From Actinomycetota bacterium (GTDB taxonomy: Bacteria; Actinomycetota; Geothermincolia; Geothermincolales; RBG-13-55-18): a stretch of DNA of 46,499 nt. The stretch lies in assembly GCA_016931915.1 (NCBI GenBank), contig JAFGDU010000074.1, positions 1 through 46,499 on the forward strand, given 5' to 3'. The translations under genes were made by a program, and so were the position numbers. Below the pieces are notes generated by a model. That model had not been told where the DNA came from, did no database searches, and saw only the letters and a list, made by a program, of their open reading frames with translations. Each line of letters opens with the position of its first letter. Position 1 is the stretch's first letter. Shown piece by piece: positions 1 to 6,452 of this stretch.

Positions 1-7
1 ACGGCCT

Positions 8-99
8 GGGGTCAGCCCTCAACATTCAACGTGATCACCCACGTGAGTGATCAGAAGATACCTTCTCCGGATCAAGTTGAATGTGGAGGGACTGACCCC
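8..99. repeat. Nested inverted repeat, possible mobile-element end
   Basis: The arms at 8-30 and 76-99 are near-perfect reverse complements: GGGGTCAG-CCCTC-AACATTCAAC on the left, and the reverse complement of GTTGAATGT-GGAGGG-ACTGACCCC on the right. They differ by one indel and one mismatch. Inside lies a second near-palindrome at 33-52 (GATCAC, then CACGTG, then GTGATC). The small gene on the minus strand ends inside the right arm. GGGGTCAG-type hairpins are often seen at the ends of small transposable or REP-like elements in environmental bacteria. No transposase is visible in the window, so an element end is an inference; a terminator is the main alternative. Confidence 0.55.
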
Positions 100-305
100 T
101 TATCGATCTCGGCGATGCGGTCCGCAACGTAGCGTTGTGCGGAGTAGAGGTCAGCAAAGGTCTCTCCCCGGAAGCGGTAACCCCTCCTGCTTCCCTTGAT
201 GCGGATGTGTTCCTTCCCCGTATCCGCATCGCGTATCCTGAAGAACGTTACCTTGACGTAGCCCCGTTTACCGAGAAACTCCCGCACGAGCGCTTTCTCA
301 GGCAT
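72..305 (-). CDS. Small basic protein of unknown function
   Basis: I do not recognise this 77-residue protein. It is basic and rich in Arg, Lys, Tyr and Phe (KRGYVKVTFFRI, RRGYRFRGETF). It begins at an ATG with an excellent AGGAGG site five bases upstream, which makes it a credible gene. It has no Cys, no signal peptide and no membrane segment. Its 3' end overlaps the right arm of the inverted repeat at 8-99, so it may belong to, or have been trimmed by, that element. Its promoter would lie in the AT-richer stretch between 310 and 350. Confidence 0.6.
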   Translation of the reverse strand: MPEKALVREFLGKRGYVKVTFFRIRDADTGKEHIRIKGSRRGYRFRGETFADLYSAQRYVADRIAEIDKGSVPPHST

Positions 306-423
306 ATATACCTCCTAACCTTCTCTCGTTCTGTATATCGATAGGGAGGTTGCTATCCCTGAGGGTCCAACCGCCCGGTGAAACCGCATAAAGGAAAAGC
401 TGCGGCAAGATGCTCGCTTTGCT

Positions 424-432
424 TGATATAAT
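424..432 (+). promoter_or_regulatory. Extended -10 promoter for the DUF35/thiolase operon
   Basis: TGATATAAT at 424-432 is a perfect extended -10 (TGnTATAAT). No good -35 is visible 17 bases upstream, which is common for extended -10 promoters. It would leave a leader of about 135 bases before the first gene at 575. The rest of 306-574 holds a weak hairpin (CCGCA at 385 with TGCGG at 401) and nothing else I can name. Confidence 0.4.
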
Positions 433-574
433 CGCCTGTAACAGTGAAAAGTATTAAGCGTTAGTTAAGGCATTTACAACCCAGCGAATTAATTATAGGA
501 TTAGCGGGTGGGGGTATCCCGGCAGCCTGTAAGGTGAGCCGGTTGCGATGATCGCTTCGGCAAAGGAGGGAAAG

Positions 575-1033
575 ATGGCTGATATCAAAGAGACCTTTTT
601 CAACACCGTGGCGCCGCTCGATTTTGGCTACAACTATCGTGTGGGTTCCTATTTGCAGCGCTACATCGATGCCCTGAAGGAGAAGAAGATCGTGGGGGCA
701 AAGTGCCCGCAGTGCGGCTCGGTGGTAGTGCCCCCGCGCAAGTACTGCGGCTCCTGCAACGAGGTGCGAGAGGAGTTCGTGGAACTCCTGACGGAGGGCA
801 CGCTGGAGAACTTCACCATCGGGCATGTCACCATCGACAAAGGCCAGGTGAACAAGGCCGAAAGCCCGTATATCCTTGGGCTGATCAAGCTGGGAGGAGC
901 CGATAACCTGCTGCTGGGAAAGGTGGAAGGCGTGCCGGCCGGAGATGTCAAGACCGGCATGAAGCTGAAAGCGGCATGGAGAGACCAGACCGAGGGGGAC
1001 TACTCCGACCTGGACCACTTCGAGCCGGTGTAA
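575..1033 (+). CDS. DUF35 OB-fold/zinc-ribbon partner protein (pair 1)
   Basis: This 152-residue protein has the DUF35 layout: an N-terminal helix, a rubredoxin-like zinc ribbon (CPQCG, then CGSC about 15 residues on), then an OB-fold. Such proteins bind thiolase or HMG-CoA-synthase-like partners and help deliver or shield acyl-CoA; characterised examples are PhlB, BbsA and the partner of Ltp2. The ATG at 575 was chosen because AAAGGAGGG precedes it; an ATG at 548 has no site. It is followed 14 bases later by a thiolase-like gene, its probable partner. The substrate cannot be read from the sequence. Confidence 0.85.
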   Translation: MADIKETFFNTVAPLDFGYNYRVGSYLQRYIDALKEKKIVGAKCPQCGSVVVPPRKYCGSCNEVREEFVELLTEGTLENFTIGHVTIDKGQVNKAESPYILGLIKLGGADNLLLGKVEGVPAGDVKTGMKLKAAWRDQTEGDYSDLDHFEPV

Positions 1034-1047
1034 GGGGGGTGAGAGGC

Positions 1048-2190
1048 ATGGATAAAGTAGGAATCGCCGGATTCAGAATGGTGAGCGCCTTCGACCTCGA
1101 GACAACGCGCGAGCGGCTGACCTTCGATCTCACGAGAGGGCTTCTCGATGACCTGGGCATCGAACGGGAAGACGTCGGGACTTTCATCATCTGCACCAAC
1201 GATTTCCTGGACGGCAGGACCATCTCCAACGTCTTCCTCGACGGTCCGGTGGGCGCTTACATGCGGGACGAGAGCAAGGTGGAGATGGACGGGTTGAACG
1301 CGCTGGCGTATGCGGCCATGCGCATCCTCTCGGGCCAGTACGATTCGGCGCTCGTTTTTACCCTGGGCCTCACCGGCACTCAAGTGAGCCCATATCTTCA
1401 CATAGACTACACCATGGACGCCAGCTACGACCGCCAGTTGAAGCTCCTCAACGAGCTCTCGGCGGCGGCGCTGGAGGCCCGCAGCTACCTGGACAAGAAC
1501 GGCTATTCCGATGAACTCCTCGACGACGTCGCGGTGAAAGACCTCGCAAACGCCGCTCTCAACCCCAACCAGGCACGCCGGATGGACGGGATCTCCGGGG
1601 ACAAGGTCGCCAGCTCCGAGTATTTCTACGAGCCCTTACGCGAACTCCACTGCTATCCTCCTACAGACGGTGCATGCGTGATGCTGCTGGCCTCGGAGAA
1701 GAGGGCAAAGGAACTCAGCGACAAGCCGGTATGGGTCCTCGGTTTAGGCCGCAGCACGGATAATTACTATATCGGCGACCGGGATCTCTCCTCCTCCATT
1801 TCCGCCTCTGAGGCTGCGAACAGGGCTTACGAGATGGCCGGCATAAAGGACCCGTTGAAAGAGCTGGATTTCGCCGAGATATCCTCCCTCTTTGCCCACC
1901 AGGAACCCCTGCTCGCTGAAGCTATGGGGTTGATGGAGAAGGGGAAGGCGGCCGAGGCTTACAAGTCTGGCGATAACGCCATAGACGGCAAGTTCCCCAT
2001 CAACCCTTCTGGAGGGCCCCTGGGCGGGCACCCCATCAGCTCCACCGGCCTCATGCGCGCGGCGGAGGCGGTGCTTCAACTGAGGGGCGAAGCGGGTGAA
2101 TGCCAGGTGAAAAAGGCCGGCGTTGCGCTGGCGCACGGCCAGGACGGAATGTGCGCCCAGCAGAATGTCGTCGCGATCCTGGGGACCTAG
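1048..2190 (+). CDS. Thiolase-like protein lacking the nucleophilic Cys (pair 1)
   Basis: This 380-residue protein has the thiolase fold of the SCP2/Ltp2 group. The usual active-site segment C-A-S-G is replaced by one reading about M-D-G-L (EMDGLNALAYAA, around residue 85), so the acylated Cys is absent. The GGHP histidine is kept (GGPLGGHPIS, His328), and a Cys sits near the C-terminus (GMCAQQ). Loss of the nucleophile is known in Ltp2-type retro-aldolases, which work with DUF35 partners, so carbon-carbon cleavage or condensation by a non-thiolytic route is more likely than classical thiolysis. It starts at the ATG after GGGGGGTGAG and sits between a DUF35 gene and a second thiolase gene. 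Confidence 0.8.
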   Translation: MDKVGIAGFRMVSAFDLETTRERLTFDLTRGLLDDLGIEREDVGTFIICTNDFLDGRTISNVFLDGPVGAYMRDESKVEMDGLNALAYAAMRILSGQYDSALVFTLGLTGTQVSPYLHIDYTMDASYDRQLKLLNELSAAALEARSYLDKNGYSDELLDDVAVKDLANAALNPNQARRMDGISGDKVASSEYFYEPLRELHCYPPTDGACVMLLASEKRAKELSDKPVWVLGLGRSTDNYYIGDRDLSSSISASEAANRAYEMAGIKDPLKELDFAEISSLFAHQEPLLAEAMGLMEKGKAAEAYKSGDNAIDGKFPINPSGGPLGGHPISSTGLMRAAEAVLQLRGEAGECQVKKAGVALAHGQDGMCAQQNVVAILGT

Positions 2191-2202
2191 GAGGTGATGA
2201 AG

Positions 2203-3435
2203 ATGCGTAACGTCGGGATAATCGGCATAGGATACACACCGGTTTTTGTGAGCAAGAGAAAGGACGTAAACATCCCCGAGATGATCTCGGAGGCGGTGGA
2301 CGCCGGTTTCGAGAACACCGGACTCACCCCCGCTGATATCGACGCCATGATCTTCGGTAACATGCATACCTTCGAGGGCGTGAACATGCCCCATCTGTGG
2401 TCGGCGGAGCATATCCGTTCCCTGGGCAAGCCGGTCATGCGTATAGCCACCGGCGGGACCACCGGCATGGCCGCCTTCCACGCCGGGTACTACCACGTGG
2501 CATCGGGGATGGCGGACGTGGTCATGGTAGTCACCTATGAGAAACACTCCGAGGGAGACGCCCAGGTAGGGCTTATGGGCATCATCACCCCCGAGATCAT
2601 GACCATGCTGGCGGCGGGGATCGACGTCACCGGAGGCAGCGGCATGGGGGCTATCGGAGGAGGCAGCGCCGGAGGCATATCCTTCCAGGCATCCTCCTAT
2701 CTCTACCACTCCGGCGCGGGCATAGAGCACATAGACGCCCAGGCCGCCCTGGAGAGGCGCAACGCCGCCAAGAACCCCTACGCCCATCTCAAGGATCCCG
2801 AGGCCACGGCGGAGAAGATCGCCAAGACCCCGCTGGTCTCGTGGCCCATTCGCTTCGGCCACATCTGTCCCACCACCGACGGAGCCACGGTTTGCATCCT
2901 GGCTTCGGAGGAGAAAGCGGCCAAGCTTGCAGATAAGGTCGCCTGGGTGTTGTCGGTGGCCAACTGCGCCTCCGACGCTACCACCGCCAACCTCATCGAG
3001 AGCCAGATCACCGACCCCGCGGAGCACCTGCCGGCCATCATCGCCTCCAAGCAGGCATACGAGAGGGCCGGCATCCAGGATCCCAAAAAGGAGATCGACT
3101 ACGTGGAGATCTACAACGGCTTCGCACACCAGGCCCTTATGTACCTGGAGAAGATCGGCATGTGCGAGGTGGGGGAGGCCCACAAGCTGCAGGAGGCGGG
3201 CGAGCTCGAGATGAACGGCCGCATGCCGGTAAACGCCTCGGGAGGTGTGGTGAGCACCAATGCCATCGGAACCTCGGCCATGAACCGCGTCACCGAGGCC
3301 GCCCTGCAGATCCTGGGGCAGGCAGGCGAGCATCAGGTGGAGAAGGACGTGCACAAGGCCCTGGCCCATGGCTGGGGAGGGATGATGCAATACGTGACCA
3401 TAACCATCCTGGGCGATAAACCCAAGAAGATGTAG
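2203..3435 (+). CDS. Thiolase-like protein lacking catalytic Cys and His (pair 2)
   Basis: This 410-residue thiolase-fold protein has GIIGIG at the N-terminus and a GGTTGMAAFHAG segment where the active Cys would lie, so Cys is replaced by Gly or Thr. The GGHP histidine position reads STNAIG, giving Asn353. It is therefore unlikely to be a normal thiolase. It may be an Ltp2-like aldolase, a regulatory subunit of the upstream thiolase, or a different condensing enzyme. The start is the ATG at 2203, eight bases after TAGGAGG; the upstream GTG (2194) and ATG (2197) are too close to that site. It follows gene 1 by 12 bases. Confidence 0.8.
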   Translation: MRNVGIIGIGYTPVFVSKRKDVNIPEMISEAVDAGFENTGLTPADIDAMIFGNMHTFEGVNMPHLWSAEHIRSLGKPVMRIATGGTTGMAAFHAGYYHVASGMADVVMVVTYEKHSEGDAQVGLMGIITPEIMTMLAAGIDVTGGSGMGAIGGGSAGGISFQASSYLYHSGAGIEHIDAQAALERRNAAKNPYAHLKDPEATAEKIAKTPLVSWPIRFGHICPTTDGATVCILASEEKAAKLADKVAWVLSVANCASDATTANLIESQITDPAEHLPAIIASKQAYERAGIQDPKKEIDYVEIYNGFAHQALMYLEKIGMCEVGEAHKLQEAGELEMNGRMPVNASGGVVSTNAIGTSAMNRVTEAALQILGQAGEHQVEKDVHKALAHGWGGMMQYVTITILGDKPKKM

Positions 3436-3447
3436 GAGGTGGAAGAG

Positions 3448-3891
3448 ATGGAAGAAACCAAGGTCGTAGGCGGCGCGTGGGAGCTCTCCACCTTCAAGTT
3501 CAGGGTTGAGGGCAGGGGCCTCAAGCTCATGCTCGAGAACATGAAGGACAAGAAGCTGGTCGGCATCAAGTGCCCGCAGTGCGGCATGGTCTACCTGCCG
3601 GGCCCCTTCTATTGCCGCAAGTGCTATATAAGGATCGATGACGAAGTGGAGGTCTCGGACCACGGGCAGATCATGACCTTCACCATCGGTTACGCCGACG
3701 TGCGCGGTAATCCCCTGGAGGAACCCCGGGTGGCTCCCGTGGTAAAGATGGATGGCTGCGATTCATGGATCATGGGCGTTCTGGAGGGCGTGAAGCCCGA
3801 GGACGTTCACGTGGGTATGCGGGTTAAAGTGCATTGGGCCGAGGAGCGCACCGGCTCGCTGCAGGACATGCAGTATTTCGTGCCGGAATAG
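3448..3891 (+). CDS. DUF35 OB-fold/zinc-ribbon partner protein (pair 2)
   Basis: A second DUF35 protein of 147 residues, with the zinc ribbon CPQCG ... CRKC and an OB-fold tail. Its start is the ATG at 3448 with AGGAGG about eight bases upstream; the GTG at 3439 overlaps that site. It is last in the operon DUF35-thiolase-thiolase-DUF35 and is presumably the partner of the second thiolase-like protein. The mirror order suggests either duplication of a DUF35/thiolase pair or a mixed complex with two different catalytic and two different OB-fold subunits. Confidence 0.85.
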   Translation: MEETKVVGGAWELSTFKFRVEGRGLKLMLENMKDKKLVGIKCPQCGMVYLPGPFYCRKCYIRIDDEVEVSDHGQIMTFTIGYADVRGNPLEEPRVAPVVKMDGCDSWIMGVLEGVKPEDVHVGMRVKVHWAEERTGSLQDMQYFVPE

Positions 3892-4052
3892 CGTGGTGTT
3901 CCGGCTTGGTGGGTGGTCCGGCCCGGCGACAAGGCTGGTCGTCGTCGCAGGCTCCTCCGAGCACCTTGCTCTCCGGGCAGGTGGTTACTTTTATACTTTC
4001 TGCCCGAAGCAACATCGCCTCCGGCAACGGTGGTTTAAGGGAAACGACACAC

Positions 4053-4083
4053 GGGCGCCGTGCCTGACTTCGGCGCCCTTTAT
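4053..4083 (+). terminator. Intrinsic terminator of the DUF35/thiolase operon
   Basis: A perfect 8-bp GC stem, GGGCGCCG (4053-4060) and CGGCGCCC (4071-4078), encloses a 10-base loop and is followed by TTTAT. It lies 160 bases after the last DUF35 gene. The 3892-4052 stretch holds no other feature I can support. A convergent minus-strand gene ends at 4172, so the stem could also serve that gene, although the U-tract favours the plus strand. Confidence 0.8.
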
Positions 4084-4171
4084 ATGCACGCTTCTGGTTT
4101 CAGGATAAGAACTTGGTCGCCGGGCAGGTGGCAGTGCAGACGGAGGATTCGCCCGAACGCAGCCGTACCCC

Positions 4172-4981
4172 TTATTCTTCCGTGCGGTTTTCCATCTCCA
4201 CGAGCATGCGCTGCATGCTGTCGAGAAGGGCTTGGAGGGCGTAATAATCGCTGTCATCATCCAGGGTTACCCGGATGGAGGCGTCACCCTCCATTATCCT
4301 GTTCGCCTTGTCCTCCAGCTCCTTGATGGGACCCGATATATAGCGTGAGTTCGCCCAGGAGATGACGAGGAAGACCACCAGGGTGGCAAGGATGAGGAAA
4401 CCGATAAACAGGAACAGGGATATCAACATAATGTGGTTTTTCTGGTCCTCGAAGGGCTGCCTCGCTTCATCGACTTCGTCGGTGATATCCACCACCACCG
4501 CGGCATTCAGGCCCTCGATCAACGGAGCGGCCACCACCACCATATCGCCGCCCTTTCCCCGGAAGTCGCTCACGATATACGAACCGTGCACGGAGACGTC
4601 CTGGGGGACGGCCTTTCCTATCTCCTCGGGGAGTTTGGAGTCGACCACCATCCCTTCACTCTCCAGCACCAGGTAGTACGGTTCACCGAGGGTGATCTTC
4701 AACATGTTGAAAAGGGCGACCACGAGTCTCTGGTCGTCCCCCCCGGTCCCCTGGGCTAACATCTCCTCTATATCAGGGTTGCGCAGCAGGCGCGAGAAGT
4801 TCTGGAGCTCGCTCTCGATATTCTCCTGCACGAGTTCCTTGTACTGCGCAATACTGTCGTCCGCATTGTCGTTGATGGCATTGATGGAGAAGGCAAGGGT
4901 GGCGATGACTATGCCCACCAGGACTACGAAGAACGACAGGAAGACTATGAGAATGAACTTGCGGTTTTCGCCCCTGGTCAT
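4172..4981 (-). CDS. Membrane sensor with HAMP domain and no output domain
   Basis: This 269-residue protein has a cytoplasmic basic start, a membrane helix at about 9-31, an extracytoplasmic domain of about 135 residues, a second helix at about 175-200, and a HAMP-type linker (GPIKELEDKANRIMEGD...) near the C-terminus. It then ends in a short coiled stretch (LLDSMQRMLVEMENRTEE). No kinase, cyclase or methyl-accepting domain follows, which is odd for a HAMP receptor; it may act through a separate partner. The ATG at 4981 was preferred over an upstream start because GGAGG lies five bases before it. No partner kinase is adjacent. Confidence 0.7.
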   Translation of the reverse strand: MTRGENRKFILIVFLSFFVVLVGIVIATLAFSINAINDNADDSIAQYKELVQENIESELQNFSRLLRNPDIEEMLAQGTGGDDQRLVVALFNMLKITLGEPYYLVLESEGMVVDSKLPEEIGKAVPQDVSVHGSYIVSDFRGKGGDMVVVAAPLIEGLNAAVVVDITDEVDEARQPFEDQKNHIMLISLFLFIGFLILATLVVFLVISWANSRYISGPIKELEDKANRIMEGDASIRVTLDDDSDYYALQALLDSMQRMLVEMENRTEE

Positions 4982-5101
4982 AGTTGCCTCCAGAGCGAAC
5001 GGCTTTTGGCTTACAAGCTTAATTCTAGAATGATTACTAATAACTGGCAAATAAAAAGGGTTTAAGCCCATCCACACCATGCTGCAGCAAGGATATCGCG
5101 G

Positions 5102-6265
5102 CTATGAAGCGTGCGCTATGTCGCCCAGCGCCTCCAGCAGGCGGCCCACGTCCTCTGTACGATTCATGCAGCTGAAGCTGGCGCGCACGACCCCGTTCTC
5201 CAGGGTGCCTATGGTGCGGTGGGCCAGGGGGGCGCAATGCAGGCCTGAACGTACGCAGATGCCGTAGGCTTCGTCCAGGCGGGATGCCACCTCGGAAGAG
5301 GTGAAGCCATGGAGGTTGAAGGAGACCAGGCCTATGCGTTCTTTCCACTCCCGGGGCCCATAAACGACACCGCCGGGAAGGCGCAGGATGCCCTCGCTAA
5401 GGAGTTGGGAGAGTTCCTCTTCATGACGCCGTATCTCTGCGATCGACTTCTCGAGGACGAACTCGACGCCCGCCCGCAGGCCCGCAAGGCCCACGGCGTT
5501 CATGGTCCCGCTTTCCAGGCGATCGGGAAGAAAATCCGGCTGCAGCGAGCTCTCCGAGCGGCTTCCCGTGCCCCCGTGAAGCAAGGGATCTATCTCCCAG
5601 CCGGGAGCTATGTACAACCCCCCGGTCCCCTGGGGCCCGAAGAGCTCCTTGTGACCCGTGAAGGCGAGGTACTGCACGCCCATGCCACCGGGATCCAGCT
5701 CGTACCTGCCCGCGGTCTGGGCGGCGTCGACGAGCAGCGGGATGCCTCTCCTCGCCGCGAGCTCTGCGATTTCGCCGATGGGGAGAAGGCTCCCGGTCAC
5801 ATTGGAGGCATGCGTGCATACGATGAGGCGGGTGTCGGCAAGCAGGGCTTCCTCGATGCGCGCCGGATCCAGCATGCCGGCGGGATCGCAATCGACTATC
5901 GAATAGGATGCGGTTCCCGCGCGCGCCAGGGCCTCCAGGGGACGCCATACCGAGTTGTGCTCCAGGGAGGTTATCACGGCATGGCCGCCGCTTGCGAGTA
6001 CGCCCTTGATGACCAGGTTCAAAGATTCGGTGGCGTTCCTGGTAAAGACTATACGGCAAGGATCGGCAACCCCCAGCAGTCCCGCCACCGCCTCGCGGGC
6101 GAGCAGGACCTCACGACCCGCTTCCAGGGAGCGCTTGTGGCCGCTGCGCCCGGGACTGCCTCCCACCTCCCGTGCGAAGCGGTCCATGGCCGCATAGACG
6201 GCCTCGGGCTTGGGATAAGTCGTGGCCGCGTTATCCAGGTATACGGTTCCGAAGTCTAGCTCCAT
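5102..6265 (-). CDS. Class V cysteine desulfurase family protein
   Basis: This PLP enzyme of 387 residues resembles SufS/CsdA. Visible motifs are YLDNAATTYPKP at the start, the LEHNS histidine (His103), the PLP-contact Asp180, the Schiff-base Lys206 in TGHKELFG, and the persulfide Cys in RSGLHCAPLAH. The RxGxHCA form is typical of a SufS-like subfamily that often occurs with DUF3343 proteins and 2-hydroxyacyl-CoA dehydratase relatives. Both of those lie 6-8 kb downstream here, so it may supply persulfide sulfur to them. No scaffold such as SufU is adjacent. The ATG at 6265 has no clear ribosome site; TATCAT lies 6 bases upstream, so leaderless transcription is possible. Confidence 0.85.
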   Translation of the reverse strand: MELDFGTVYLDNAATTYPKPEAVYAAMDRFAREVGGSPGRSGHKRSLEAGREVLLAREAVAGLLGVADPCRIVFTRNATESLNLVIKGVLASGGHAVITSLEHNSVWRPLEALARAGTASYSIVDCDPAGMLDPARIEEALLADTRLIVCTHASNVTGSLLPIGEIAELAARRGIPLLVDAAQTAGRYELDPGGMGVQYLAFTGHKELFGPQGTGGLYIAPGWEIDPLLHGGTGSRSESSLQPDFLPDRLESGTMNAVGLAGLRAGVEFVLEKSIAEIRRHEEELSQLLSEGILRLPGGVVYGPREWKERIGLVSFNLHGFTSSEVASRLDEAYGICVRSGLHCAPLAHRTIGTLENGVVRASFSCMNRTEDVGRLLEALGDIAHAS

Positions 6266-6452
6266 GCGCAAATGATAGCATGCCCGGCGCCCATCATCGT
6301 GCGAGTGCTCCCCAGGCCGAACAGGAACCGGACGGCCGGCGCGAGCGTCTGACGTCCTCATGGGCCGCCGCGGTCAAAGACATGCGCACGGGGGAGAGAA
6401 GTAAAGGTAGTAAATCATCAGGACGATATCTTAGCTGATTGAAGGGAATTGC

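Noticed and set aside
361-440. Riboswitch in the leader of the DUF35 operon
   Set aside because: A weak CCGCA/TGCGG hairpin is present, but it lies upstream of the likely start site and none of the known riboswitch cores could be matched.
1744-3663. Very long open frame antisense to the thiolase genes
   Set aside because: It mirrors the codon structure of the real plus-strand genes, is full of His and Gly from reverse-complemented codons, and has no family signature.
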